NCBI GenBank assembly: GCA_963733905.1
Contig: CAVTEU010000006.1
Span: 455,979 to 519,978 of the forward strand
Direction of reading: 5' to 3'
Origin: DATADW01 sp963733905
Lineage (GTDB): Bacteria; Actinomycetota; Acidimicrobiia; Spongiisociales; DATADW01
DNA length: 64,000 nucleotides
Positions within the stretch are counted from its first letter, which is position 1; each line of letters begins with the position of its first letter. A model generated the notes under the pieces. It ran no database searches. It was not told the DNA's origin and worked only from the letters and a program-made list of their open reading frames with translations. A program made the position numbers and the translations under genes. Shown here piece after piece: positions 43,859-54,093 of the stretch.

Positions 43859-46800
43859 ATGTACCTGCGATCACTCCGCCTGGTCGGGTTCAAATCGTTC
43901 GCCGACCGCACCCGGCTCGAGTTCCGGCCGGGCGTCACCGTCGTGGTCGGGTCCCAACGGCACCGGAAAATCGAACCTGGTCGACGCCATCGCATGGGTG
44001 ATGGGGACCCAGGCTCCGTCCGCCCTCCGAACACAGCGGATGGACGACGTCATCTTCGCCGGGACCGCCACCCGCCCCTCGTTGGGTCGGGCCGAGGTGA
44101 CGCTGACCTTCGACAACGCCTCACGCCAATTGCCGCTCGACCTCGACGAGGTCGCCATCACCCGCCGCCTCTACCGCGACGGGACAAGCGACTACGAGAT
44201 AAACGGCGTCGACTGCAGGCTGCTCGACATCCAGGAACTCCTGGCCGACGCTTCTGTCGGACGAACCCAGCACGTCATCATCGGGCAGGGTCAAGTGGAC
44301 TCGATCCTCAACGCCGGCCCCGAGGAGCACCGGGCGATCATCGAGGAAGCAGCCGGGGTCCTCAAGCACAAGCTCCGCAAGGAGCGTTCGCTGCGACGGC
44401 TGGAGCGGACCGAGTCCGATCTGGTGAGGCTCGCCGACCTGGTCGGGGAGATCGAGAGACGGCTCCGCCCGCTGCGTCGTCAGGCCGAGGCCGCCGGGCG
44501 TCACGAGGAGGTGGCGGCCGAGATCAAGGCGCTGAGGCTTTGGATGGGTGGCGAGGACCTGCGGCGCCTCTCCGGCCGGCAGGCGCGAGTGCGCTGAGGA
44601 GCAAGAGCGGGCGGCGGTCCTGGTAGCCGATGCCGAGGTCGAGCTCGACGCCGTCCGCCGCCGAGATCGAAGGCGCTCGGTGCCACCGAAGCCGACCTGC
44701 GGGCATCGGTGGAGGTCGACACCGCTTCGGCCGCCCGGCTGGAAACTGCCGTCGAGCGACTGCGGAGGGTTGCCCAGGTCGCCCAGGAGCGGAAGCGGGC
44801 GCTGGTCGTCAGGCTCGAGACCGCCGGTGAGCGACGATCCGACCTCGAGGCGGAGGCGGCCGACCTTGCCGTGTCGTTGGAGGTTTCAACCGCCGAACTC
44901 GATGAGGCCCGCGGTCGAGGAGGCGCGAGCCGAGGATGCTGCTGGTGGCGCTGGAAGCCGAGGAGCGCTCGCTCGCCGAGCAGCGCGATCTGCCCGCCGA
45001 GGGCGCCGCAGCCGTGGTGCGCGGTGACCTCCGGGCGCTGATCGCGGCCTCCGACCGCGACAGGCGCGAGACCGAGGACATCGGACGCCGCTCTGGAGGT
45101 GATAGCCGCCCAAGTCGTCTCGATCGACCAGGAATTGGCCGAGTTGGGTGACGAGGTCCGGTCGGCCGACGCCGAAGCCGGTAGAGCCCAAGCCTCGTAC
45201 GAGGAGGCGCGGGCGAGAAGCCGGCTCGACCAGGACGCATGGGAGGCCGCAGAACAGCGGCTGGCCGAGTCCAGGGTGGCGGCTGCCGGTGCGGCGGCAC
45301 GGGTCGAGGCTCTGCAGGCGGTGGTCGAAGGGCAGGCCGATCCCCAGGCAAGGGCCCGGGCAATCAACCGCCCCGAGGTGACCGGCCCGCTGCTGGAACG
45401 GCTCGATGTGCCCCCGCCGCTGGCGGCGGCGGTGGGTGCCGCGCTGGGGCGATGGGCCGATGCAGTCGCCGTCGGCGAAGCCGGCAGATGTCGATGCGGT
45501 GGTAGGAGATCTGGTCGCCGCGGCTCTCGGCGGCTTGGCGATCGTCGCCCCGATGGCCAGGCGTCCCCGGTGACGACCCCGACCGGCGCCACCCCGCTCA
45601 CCAGCCGTCTCGGCCCGACCGCCGATCAGGCACTGGCCCGCGCCGTCCTTGGCGACGTCATGCTGGTCGGGACGTGGTCGGAAGGTTGGTCGTTGGTGAC
45701 CGAGAACCCCGAACTGCGAGCGGTGACCCCTGCCGGCGACCTGGTCACCGCGGCCGGTGTGGACCTGGCTCTCCCCGAAGGCGCATCGCCGGCGGTTCTC
45801 GCCGCGGCGTCCGCAGCCGCCAAGGAAGCCGATGTGGAATTGGCCAGAGCGGAGAGCCTGCACACCTCGGCGCGGCGCGACTTCGAGTTGGCCAGACACG
45901 ACGAGCGGACCGCCCTCGAGGCGCTCGAGGGGATCGAGACCCGGCTGGCCGGTGCGGCACAGGCTTCGCAGCGGCTGGAGCACGCCCGGGGCGTCCGGTC
46001 GGAGGAGAGACATCGTCTCGAGCAGCGGCTCGCCGCCATGGCCACCGAGGAGGAGGATCGGCAGAGACAGATCGAGTCGCACCGCAACCGACTCGACGCA
46101 CTCGAAGGGGAAGAGGCCGACCGGGTGGCTGCGTGGGAAGGACTTGCCGAGATGAGGCGGCAGGCTTCGGTTCGCCGGGCCGATGCGCAGCGGGTCAAAG
46201 GCGCCGCTTCCGCCGCGCGGGGGGCGGTCGAGGAGCGCCGCAGCCAGATCGAGCGGAGGCTCTACCAGGTTCGGGAGGAGCTGTCCGCCATGCTCGCCGC
46301 TCCCGACGATCCCCTCGAGGTCGGTCGTCTCGAGGGGATCGAGAACTCCGCTCGGCGCGGGCTCGATTCTGTCCGCCATCACATCAGCGGCTTGCGGACG
46401 AGACAGGCCGAAGGAAGGTCTGCGCTGGCCGAAGTGGTGGGTCGCCTCCGCGAGGAACGGCGACGCCACAGCGCGGCGCGGGACGTGATCGATGCCAACC
46501 GCGATGTCAAAGCGCGCCTGGCGGTGGAGACGGCCGAATTGGCGGTCCGGCTCGAAGGTGTGGCCGAGGCGCTGCGGCGCGATGCCGATGCCAACGAGGA
46601 AGAGGCACTGGCGGCGGCCAAGCCCACGCTCCCCGACGACACGGATCCGGGGGAGCGGCTCACCGCGCTCGAGGCGTTGCGGCGCCGTCTCGGTCCGGTC
46701 AACCCATTGGCCGTCGAGGAGCACGCCGAGCTGTCCGAGCGGCACCAGTTCCTCGGTTCGCAGGTGGACGACCTGGAACGGAGCCGGGGTGAGCTACGCC

Positions 46801-47339
46801 GGGTGATCTCGGCGCTGGACGAGGAGATCTCCGGGTTGTTCCTCGCCGCCTTCGAAGAGATCCGGGGGGCGTACGAGGCGCATTTCGACGTGCTCTTCCC
46901 CGGAGGAAGGGGCCGGCTCCGTCTCACCGACCCCGATGACCCGTTGGGGAGCGGGGTGGAGATCGAGGCCCAGCCATTGGGGAAGAAGGTGGGGCGGCTG
47001 TCGCTGCTATCCGGTGGCGAGCGGTCGCTGGCGGCGCTCGCCTTCCTGTTCGCGGTGTTCGAGGCCCGCCCCGGGCCCTTCTACGTGCTCGACGAGGTCG
47101 AGGCGGCGCTCGACGACGCCAACCTGAGGCGGTTCCTCCGCATGGTCGACCGATTCCGTGACCGGGCCCAATTGGTGATAGTCACCCACCAGCAGCAGAC
47201 GATGGAGGTGGCCGACACCCTCTACGGGGTCACCATGGAACCGGGTGGGTCGTCATCCGTGGTCTCCCGTCAGATGCGCGTTGAAGTCACCAACCCAGGC
47301 CTTGACACGGGCATTCAAGACTCGATCGGACGTGAATAG
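43859..47339 (+). CDS. smc: Chromosome partition protein Smc (about seven frame breaks)
   Basis: About 1160 residues. Smc forms the condensin core for chromosome packing. MYLRSLRLVGFKSFADRTRL opens the N-terminal ATPase; after a break near 43955 GPNGTGKSNLVDAIAWVMG is Walker A. The coiled arms run to about 45350 and resume near 45800. The hinge lies near 45400-45700 (VTGPLLERLDVPPPLAAAVG), where two compensating breaks occur near 45480 and 45560. The C-terminal ATPase shows SLLSGGERSLAALAFLFAVF (signature) and FYVLDEVEAALDDANLRRFL (Walker B). Further breaks lie near 44590, 44660, 44910 and 45090. The tail past the family end overlaps the convergent PPOX gene by 25 bases. Confidence 0.93.
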
Positions 47340-47730
47340 GGCTTGAACTCGCCGCTTCCGTCCACACCCCAGCTGACGATGTGCGTCGGGCGGAGTCGGA
47401 GCCACTCGGGGGCGAAGTTGGGGAACCGCGGGTTGATCGAGTCTCCACCCTCCTCGTGGAGTTCGGCGGTCCCGCGGACCTCGACCGCCCGTGCCCCTTC
47501 GGAGTCGGCGTCGTCCACCAGGAAGGTGACAAGCGGATGGTTGGTGGCGTCGCGCCACTTCTTCCCCTCGCCGAATGCGATGCCACCCAGGTCGATGGTG
47601 TCCTCGTCCTGGTTGAACCGATAGGAGAGAGGGATGACATGTGGCTGACCGTCGGAACCCGACGGTGGCCAGCCTCCCCAACGTGTTCTTCTCCAGGTAT
47701 TGCGATCTCGTCTGGGGTGAAGACGCTCAT
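47315..47730 (-). CDS. PPOX-class oxidoreductase, second copy (two frame breaks)
   Basis: About 138 residues. MSVFTPDEIAIPG, then near 47690 LEKNTLGRLATVG, then near 47660 SDGQPHVIPLSYRFNQDEDT, WRDATNHPLVTFLVDDADSE and GARAVEVRGTAELHEEGG. This is the F420/flavin split-barrel family. It is related to but distinct from the copy at 3912-4295. The C-terminus reads HIVSWGVDGSGEFKPYSRPI. It lies between the smc end and ftsY, on the opposite strand, a position often used by small insert genes. Confidence 0.78.
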
Positions 47731-47823
47731 TGGTGCACCTCGGTCGTCGCGGGTGCCAATGATGTACCGATCGGCATCGCAGCGCCAGAACGGGCGCCGG
47801 TGGTTCCGTAGACTCGGCACCAG

Positions 47824-48843
47824 GTGGATCCCATCCTCTACGTCGTGGCCGGGGTCGTCCTGGTGGTGGCGGTGGTCGCCATCGGCTATCTGTTGTGGCG
47901 ACGCCGACGGCCACCTGCTGCACCAGAACCGGCACCGGTCGTCACCACAGCCCCGCGGGCTGGCCTGGCCGGCGGGCTCAGCAAGGCAAGCCGTGCCCTG
48001 GGGGACGCTCTTGGGGGCGTATTCCGTCGCGGCGATCTCGACGACGGTTTCTGGCAGCGGGTCGAGGATGCCCTGATCGCCGCCGATGTCGGGGTGGCCC
48101 CCAGCGTGGGTGTCGTGGAGCGGGCCCGGGAGCGGAAGCCGGAGGACCCGCAGGAGGCGTTGGAGGCGGTGCGCGCCGAATTGCTCGCCGCGCTCGAGTC
48201 CGACGACCGGGACCTCCGCCTTCTCTCCAAGCCATCGGTCATCGTGGTCGTCGGGGTGAACGGTGTCGGGAAGACCACGACGATCGCCAAGCTGGCCGCT
48301 CTCGTCGGGAACGACGGCCGGCGGGCCCTGCTCGGCGCCGCCGACACCTTCCGCGCCGCCGCCGATGCCCAGCTGCGGACTTGGGCCGACCGGGTGGGGG
48401 TCGATGTCGTCGGCGGTCAGCCGGGATCGGATCCGGCCGCCGTCGCCTTCGATGCCTACAACGCCGCCAAGGGACGCGGCGCCGACGTGCTGGTGGTGGA
48501 CACCGCGGGAAGGCTCCACTCCAAGCACAACCTCATGCAGGAACTGGGCAAGGTGGTGAGGGTCCTGCAGCGCGAGGCCGGGTCGATCGACGAGGTCCTC
48601 CTCGTCCTCGATGCCACCGCCGGTCAGAACGGGCTCGCCCAGGCCCGGGTGTTCACCGAGGCCGTGGGGGTCACCGGGATCGTGCTCACCAAGATGGACG
48701 GGACGGCGCGAGGCGGGATCGCCGTCGCCGTCGAGCAGGAGCTTGGTGTCCCGGTGAAGCTGGTCGGGGTGGGGGAGAGGATCGACGATCTGGTCAGGTT
48801 CCAACCGGGCGCCTATGTCGACGCCCTCCTGGCGGAAGCATGA
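47824..48843 (+). CDS. ftsY: Signal recognition particle receptor FtsY
   Basis: Uninterrupted 339 residues. FtsY is the membrane receptor that takes SRP-ribosome complexes. A single N-terminal membrane anchor (LYVVAGVVLVVAVVAIGYLL) is followed by a Pro-rich linker and the NG GTPase domain: VIVVVGVNGVGKTTTIAKLA, LGAADTFRAAADAQLRTWAD, VLVVDTAGRLHSKHNLMQEL, VLTKMDGTARGGIAVAVEQE and KLVGVGERIDDLVRFQPGAY. GTG 47824 starts it. It follows smc apart from the PPOX gene, and the stop overlaps the cdd ATG by four bases. Confidence 0.95.
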   Translation: MDPILYVVAGVVLVVAVVAIGYLLWRRRRPPAAPEPAPVVTTAPRAGLAGGLSKASRALGDALGGVFRRGDLDDGFWQRVEDALIAADVGVAPSVGVVERARERKPEDPQEALEAVRAELLAALESDDRDLRLLSKPSVIVVVGVNGVGKTTTIAKLAALVGNDGRRALLGAADTFRAAADAQLRTWADRVGVDVVGGQPGSDPAAVAFDAYNAAKGRGADVLVVDTAGRLHSKHNLMQELGKVVRVLQREAGSIDEVLLVLDATAGQNGLAQARVFTEAVGVTGIVLTKMDGTARGGIAVAVEQELGVPVKLVGVGERIDDLVRFQPGAYVDALLAEA

Positions 48844-49230
48844 CCGATCCGTTGATGGACGAAGCTCGCCAGGCTGCGGAGCGGCGCCTACGCCCCCTAC
48901 TCCGGTTTCAGGGTGGGGGCGGCGCTGCTCGCCGAGGATGGGACCGTGTACACCGGCGCCAACGTCGAGAACGCCGCCTACCCGTCGTCATCGTGCGCCG
49001 AGGCGACGGCGGTCGGCACCGCCGTCTCCGCAGGAGCGCGCCAGTTCCGCGCAGTGGCGGTGGCGTGCATCGATGCGACCACGGTGGAGGGCGCCTACCC
49101 ATGCGGACGGTGCAGGCAGATCCTGCTCGAGTTCGGGGTACCCCGTGTGCTGGTGGGCACCGCCGAGGGCGAAGTTCGGGAGCACTCGCTGGACGAGTTG
49201 CTCCCTCACGGATTCAAGCTCGACAGTTGA
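48840..49230 (+). CDS. cdd: Cytidine deaminase (one frame break)
   Basis: About 129 residues. After MTDPLMDEARQAAE a break near 48885 leads to GAALLAEDGTVYTGANVENA. The zinc site is complete: SSCAEATAVGTAVSAGARQF (C-A-E) and GAYPCGRCRQILLEFGVPRV (P-C-x2-C). It deaminates cytidine and deoxycytidine to the uridine forms for pyrimidine salvage. ATG 48840 overlaps the ftsY stop. Pyrimidine and purine nucleoside phosphorylases are encoded 13-14 kb away on the other strand. Confidence 0.9.
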
Positions 49231-49334
49231 TACGGCCCGAGATGCTCGCCGAGCCGCAGCGTGACCTGACCCCAGAAGACGCCGCCACCCGGTTGCGGGA
49301 GGCGGCTCTGCCTGTCTTGGCTCCCGCCCGATGA
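49227..49334 (+). pseudogene. galT: galT remnant (C-terminal 35 codons)
   Basis: Frame TTG 49227 to TGA 49332-49334 reads LIRPEMLAEPQRDLTPEDAA, then TRLREAALPVLAPAR. The block EMLAEPQRDLTPEDAATRLR is the C-terminus of galactose-1-phosphate uridylyltransferase (GalT proteins end GYEMLAETQRDLT-EQAAERLR). No other GalT residue is encoded upstream, where cdd ends. It therefore looks like the leftover of a deleted galT directly before a GH97 glycosidase and galK, a normal place for galT. Confidence 0.75.
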
Positions 49335-51181
49335 GTGACATCGGCTCGGTGAGCTCGCCCAGCGGCGAGCTCGAGATCTCATTGCTGCTGGATGGAGCGC
49401 CCGGCTACCGGGTCATCCATAAGGGAGCCGAACTGATCGCCCCTTCCCGGCTGGGCGTGTCGCGGGCAGATGCGACCTTCGAATCCGGGATGCGGCTGGT
49501 CGGAGTATCCGATCCGACGACCATCGACCGTGCCTACGAGCTTCCCCATGGCAAGAAGAGAGTTCGGCGGGAGCACGGTGTCGAGCGGATCTTCCAGTTC
49601 GAGGCGAAGATGGGCGGTCTGCTCGATGTCGTTGTCCGGGCGCACGACGACGGCGTCGCCTTCCGCTATCGATTTCCCGAGATGACGCCTGGGCCCGTAA
49701 CGGTCACCGGTGAAGTGACGACGTTCTCCTTGGCACGGGGGGGGAAGGCATGGATGCAGCCATGCCAAACACCCGGGCAGTTCGCCCCGGCGTATGAGAA
49801 TTTCTTTGCGGATGGGATCCCCATCGGCACAGCTACGACCTCGCCCGGTTGGTGCTTCCCGGCGTTGTTCAACACTGGAGAAAAGTGGCTGCTGATCACA
49901 GAATCGGACCTCGATGCCGGTTATGTCGGGAGCAGGCTCGCTGCGGAACCGACGGACAACACGTACCGGGTGACGCCGCCTCTGCCCGCCGAGGGCGAAG
50001 GGATCGGCGCCGTGGAGCCGGCGCATCGGCTCCCCTGGCTGATGCCGTGGCGGGTGATCATCGTTGGGGAGACGCCCGGCGAAGTCGCCGAATCGGACCT
50101 GGTCGACGACCTCGCCACACCGACTCGTCTCGACGACATTGGCTGGGTCCGCCCCGGGCGGGTCTCCTGGAGTTGGTGGTCGGACCATGACAGCCCCAAG
50201 CACCTCACCAGTCTCTACCTCTACCTGGAGTTGGCCGAGCGGATGGGTTGGGAGTACACGCTGGTCGACGCCAACTGGGACAGTCACCCCGAGGCGGAGA
50301 TGCGCCGTTTCGTGGAGGATGCCCGGTCCCGTGGTGTCGGCGTCTTGCTCTGGTACAACTCGGGGGGCCCGCACAACACGGTCGGGGAGCGCCCCAGGGA
50401 CCGGATGCACCAGCCCGACATCCGAAGGAGCGAGATGTCGAAGCTCGCCGACTGGGGCGTGGCGGGGATCAAGGTCGACTTCTTCCACTCGGACAAGCAG
50501 GATTCGATCAGCCGATATCTCGGCATACTCGAGGACGCCGCGGCGCACCGGCTGATGGTCCTTTTCCACGGCTGCACCATCCCACGAGGCTGGTCGCGTA
50601 CGTGGCCCAACCTGATGACCATGGAGGCGGTGCGCGGTGCCGAGGCCTACACCTTCGACCCGGACTTCGCCGCCGAGGCGCCCCGCCAGCACACCATCTT
50701 GCCTTTCACCAGGAACGTGGTGGGATCGATGGACTACACGCCGGTCACGTTCAGCCACCACGCCCATGGCCGCAGGACCACCGATGCCCACGAACTGGCG
50801 CTGACGGTGGTGTTCGAATCGGGTCTGCTCCACCTAGCCGACAGGGCCGACGTCTACCTTGGTTTGGCGGAGGGGGCGCGCTCTTTCCTCGCCGCCGTCC
50901 CAGCCGCCTGGGACGAGACCCGAGTCCTCGCCGGCGAACCCGGGCGGTTCGCCGTCGTGGCGCGCCGGAGGGATGGCGACTGGTGGATCGGTGGGGTCAA
51001 CGGCCAGGACGCACCGCAGCACCTGCGCCTGGACACCGGGTTCATGGACGGACACTCGGGCACGATGCTCGGCGACATGGCCACTGGGTTCGCCGCCAGC
51101 GAGGTCGAAGCAGGCGGGGCCATCGATGTCGAGATGGCACCGTTCGGCGGTTTCGCCGCATGGCTTCAGGCCAGCTCCTGA
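49331..51181 (+). CDS. Glycoside hydrolase family 97 (alpha-galactosidase/alpha-glucosidase)
   Basis: Uninterrupted 616 residues. The N-terminal beta domain (SSPSGELEISLLLDGAPGYR ...) and the catalytic barrel are present: RVSWSWWSDHDSPKHLTSLY, YTLVDANWDSHPEAEMRRFV, GVGVLLWYNSGGPHNTVGER and VAGIKVDFFHSDKQDSISRY. Asp 383 in KVDFF is the position used as nucleophile by retaining GH97 alpha-galactosidases, whereas inverting members use Glu elsewhere. RTWPNLMTMEAVRGAEAYTF is the family motif. No signal peptide is seen, so it probably acts inside the cell. The galT relic upstream and galK downstream support a galactoside substrate. ATG 49331 overlaps the relic's stop. Confidence 0.85.
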   Translation: MSDIGSVSSPSGELEISLLLDGAPGYRVIHKGAELIAPSRLGVSRADATFESGMRLVGVSDPTTIDRAYELPHGKKRVRREHGVERIFQFEAKMGGLLDVVVRAHDDGVAFRYRFPEMTPGPVTVTGEVTTFSLARGGKAWMQPCQTPGQFAPAYENFFADGIPIGTATTSPGWCFPALFNTGEKWLLITESDLDAGYVGSRLAAEPTDNTYRVTPPLPAEGEGIGAVEPAHRLPWLMPWRVIIVGETPGEVAESDLVDDLATPTRLDDIGWVRPGRVSWSWWSDHDSPKHLTSLYLYLELAERMGWEYTLVDANWDSHPEAEMRRFVEDARSRGVGVLLWYNSGGPHNTVGERPRDRMHQPDIRRSEMSKLADWGVAGIKVDFFHSDKQDSISRYLGILEDAAAHRLMVLFHGCTIPRGWSRTWPNLMTMEAVRGAEAYTFDPDFAAEAPRQHTILPFTRNVVGSMDYTPVTFSHHAHGRRTTDAHELALTVVFESGLLHLADRADVYLGLAEGARSFLAAVPAAWDETRVLAGEPGRFAVVARRRDGDWWIGGVNGQDAPQHLRLDTGFMDGHSGTMLGDMATGFAASEVEAGGAIDVEMAPFGGFAAWLQASS

Positions 51182-52293
51182 TGGCTCAGCTCGCCGCCCA
51201 TGCCCCCGGGCGGGTCAACCTGATCGGCGAGCACACCGACTACAGCGGCGGCCTCGTCCTCCCGATGGCGATCGACCTCGGGGTGACCGTGGTCGGCGAC
51301 TCCGGAGGGAGCGAGATCGTGCTTCGGTCCCGCGATCATGCCGGCGACGTCCGGCTGCCCGCGGCTGGTGGCGGGGACACGGCGCCGACCGGGTGGGGCC
51401 GCTACGTGGCGGCAGTGGTCGCCGAGCTGGCCGAGTGCCGGCCGGCCAGCCGTCGGTTTCACCGGTGAGATCAGTTCCGACCTTCCCGAGGGCACCGGGC
51501 TCTCCTCGTCGGCGGCGCTCCTGGTTGCCGTCGCCTATGCGCTGTGCGCCGCCGCCGGCGAGGAACTGGATCCGATGGAGATGGCGCTGCTGTGCCAGCG
51601 CGCCGAGCAGCGGGCCGTTGGGGTGCCGGTGGGGGTGATGGACCAGGCGGCGTCGATCCTCGGTCGCGAGGGGCATGCGGTGTTGCTCGACTGCGGGTCG
51701 CTCGAGCACCGGCTGGTCCCCTTGCCGCCGACGCTGGCGGTGCTGGTGGTGGATTCGGGCATCTCCAGGCAACTCGAGCAATCGGGCTATGCCCAACGGC
51801 GCAGCCAGCTCGAGGAGGGTCTGGAGGCCTTGGGGATCGACCGCCCTCGCATCTGTCACCGGCCGACCTGCCGAGCCCTCCCGGCGGCGTACCCGAACTG
51901 CTCTACCGCCGGGTGCGTCATGTGGTCACCGAGAACGACCGGGTGCGTCAGACGGTGGCGGCCTTGGACTAGCCGGAGGGGGTCCGGACCGAGCCGAGCT
52001 GGGCAGACTGTTCGAGGAGAGCCACGCCAGCCTGAGGGACGACTACGAGGTGTCACTCCCCGAGATAGACCTGCTGGTGGACATCGCAATGAGTGAGGGG
52101 GCGGTAGCCGCCCGGCTCACCGGCGGCGGTTTCGGCGGAGCCATCGTGGCGTTGGTCGACGCCGATGGCGCCGCCGGCGTTGGGGGAGCGCATCGCCGCC
52201 CGCTATCGGCTGGCGACCGGGCTGGAGGCAACCTCCCGTGTCGTCCGGGCCTCGGGTGGCGCAAGCGTCGAGTACCTGTCCAACCAGCCTTGA
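51181..52293 (+). CDS. galK: Galactokinase (four frame breaks)
   Basis: About 370 residues of the GHMP kinase family. HAPGRVNLIGEHTDYSGGLV is the galactokinase signature, EGTGLSSSAALLVAVAYALC is the ATP-binding loop, GVPVGVMDQAASILGREGHA holds the catalytic Asp region, and ARLTGGGFGGAIVALVD is the third motif. Breaks lie near 51450, 51850, 51970 and 52175; the end is SGGASVEYLSNQP. It phosphorylates galactose, so it fits with the GH97 enzyme and the galT relic. Without galT the Leloir route is not complete here, unless another copy exists. Confidence 0.88.
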
Positions 52294-52303
52294 GCAACAG
52301 CGG

Positions 52304-53266
52304 TCAGCGCTGTCCGAGTGCCTCGATCAGCTTGGGGACGACCTTGTGGACGTCACCCACCACCCCCAGGTCGGCGATCCCGAAGATGGGGGCCTCTGGG
52401 TCCTTGTTGATGGCCACGATGATCTTGGAGTCCTTCATCCCGACGAGATGCTGCATCGCCCCGGAGACACCGGCTGCGATGTAGACGTCGGGCTTGACCG
52501 TCTTCCCGGTCTGGCCGACCTGCTTGGCGTACGGGACCCATCCGGAGTCGACGATCGCCCGGGTGGCGCCGCTGGCGGCGCCGAGCACCTTGGCCAGGTC
52601 CTCGATCAACTGGTAGCCCTCGGCCGAGCCGAGACCCCTGCCGCCGGTGACCACGACGGCGGCGTCCTCGAGTTGAGGGCCTTCGCGCTCCTCTACATGG
52701 CTCTCCAGTATCCGCCCGGTTGAGCGACCGGTGTCCGGCAGGTCCGACGGCGACGACTTCGGGGGCAGATCCCTCGCCCGGCTGGGCGGGGAACGACTTG
52801 GGACGGACCACCACCAGGTAGGGCGACTCCCCGGTGAAGCGGGTCGTGACCAGTTGGGTGCCACCGAAGATCTCGTTGGTGACGGTGACGGCCGTCTTCG
52901 CCCTGGGAGACGTCGACCGCGTTGGAGATGACCGAGCTGCCCAGACCGGGCCGAGAGCCGGCCGGCGACATCCCGGTCGGTGTACGCCTGGCCGAAGAGG
53001 ATGAGGTCGGGGCGGTGTTGCTCGACCAGCTCGGCGAGCGCGGCGGCAACGGGTGCGGCGGGGAGGGAGTCCCCGGTGTCGATGTGGAACACACGCGAGG
53101 CGCCGTGGGCGCCGACGGCGGCGAAAGCTTCGTCGGAGCCGGTGCCCAGGTATATCGCCGCGACCTCGTCGCCGAGTTGCGCAGCCTTGGTCAGCAGCTC
53201 GAGCCCAAGCGTGCCCGGAGCACCATCGGATTCCTCGACGAAAGCCCAGACGGTTGACAAAGCCAC
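52304..53266 (-). CDS. etfA: Electron transfer flavoprotein alpha subunit (about four frame breaks)
   Basis: About 320 residues. The N-terminus STVWAFVEESDGAPGTLGLE continues to AAIYLGTGSDEAFAAVGAHG. The C-terminal FAD-binding domain is clear: VVVTGGRGLGSAEGYQLIED, LGAASGATRAIVDSGWVPYA, KQVGQTGKTVKPDVYIAAGV and SGAMQHLVGMKDSKIIVAIN. The middle is broken near 52930, 52890, 52815 and 52735. EtfA with EtfB carries electrons from acyl-CoA or amine dehydrogenases to the membrane quinone pool. GTG 53266 follows the etfB stop by one base. Confidence 0.9.
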   Translation of the reverse strand: MALSTVWAFVEESDGAPGTLGLELLTKAAQLGDEVAAIYLGTGSDEAFAAVGAHGASRVFHIDTGDSLPAAPVAAALAELVEQHRPDLILFGQAYTDRDVAGRLSARSGQLGHLQRGRRLPGRRRPSPSPTRSSVAPNWSRPASPGSRPTWWWSVPSRSPPSRARDLPPKSSPSDLPDTGRSTGRILESHVEEREGPQLEDAAVVVTGGRGLGSAEGYQLIEDLAKVLGAASGATRAIVDSGWVPYAKQVGQTGKTVKPDVYIAAGVSGAMQHLVGMKDSKIIVAINKDPEAPIFGIADLGVVGDVHKVVPKLIEALGQR

Positions 53267-53267
53267 C

Positions 53268-54027
53268 TCAGATCACCTTGGCCCGTTCCAGCAATTCGAC
53301 GATGCGAAGGTGGGCATCGCCTCCGTCCTCGATCTTCTCGCCCGCCTGCCGCTCCGGCGCGGCAGAGACCTCGACGACCTTTTGGCTCGACGTCGATCTC
53401 CACATCGAGGTCGGCTGCGGCGAGTTGATCGATCGGCTTCTTCTTGGCGTCCATGATCCCCTTGAAGGTCGGGTATCTGGGCTCGACCACTCCGGCGGTG
53501 ACCGAGACGAGGGCGGGTGTGGAGGCCTCGACCAGGTCGTAGCCGCGGTCGGTCTGGCGGTGGATCCGGACCGCCTCTCCTTCGACCTCGACGTGGTTGG
53601 CGTAGGTGAGGGCGGGAACATCGAGCAACTCGGCGATCTGCTGGGGGACGACGCCCGAGTAGCCGTCGGTCGACTCGGTGCCGGCGATCAGCACGTCGAA
53701 TCCCTCGCGCTGCGCCGCGGCGGCGAGCACCCTGGCGGTCGTCAGTGCGTCGGCGCCCTTCAATGCCTCGTCATCGATCACCACAGCCTTGTCGGCGCCC
53801 ATCGCCAGCGCCTGGCGGATCCCCTGCAGCGATCCCGCCGGGCCCATGCTCAGCAGGGTGAGGGTGCCTTCGGTGGCGGCCGCGAGTTGCAGGCCCATCT
53901 CCACCCCGTAGCGGTCGGTGTCATCGAGCACCTGGTCGTTCGGTCTGACCAGGAGATGGGTCTCAGGGTCGAGCCTCGAGGGGCTCGCCGGGTCGGGGAT
54001 CTGCTTGACGCACACCACCACCTGCAT
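53268..54027 (-). CDS. etfB: Electron transfer flavoprotein beta subunit (one frame break)
   Basis: About 253 residues: MQVVVCVKQIPDPASPSRLD, VLDDTDRYGVEMGLQLAAAT, LAMGADKAVVIDDEALKGAD and VLIAGTESTDGYSGVVPQQI, with ALVSVTAGVVEPRYPTFKGI (AMP-binding region). After a break near 53385 it ends HLRIVELLERAKVI. It makes the heterodimer with EtfA. It precedes etfA as usual. An acyl-CoA dehydrogenase or dimethylglycine-type partner is not in this window, though an FAD oxidoreductase lies at 60309. Confidence 0.92.
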
Positions 54028-54093
54028 CGATGGATCGCTCCTTGGATCGGGCGGCGATGGTAACTGCCCCGTCGAGCGGGCCTTTCGGCGAGG

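Noticed and set aside
49331..51181. GH97 protein as a secreted enzyme
   Set aside because: No signal peptide or lipobox is present at the start, and the ATG overlaps the relic's stop, so a cytoplasmic location is more likely.
51181..52293. Programmed frameshifting in galK, dtd, cdd or coxM
   Set aside because: The breaks lack slippery sites or stimulators, differ between genes, and occur too often across the window, including in smc and lon.
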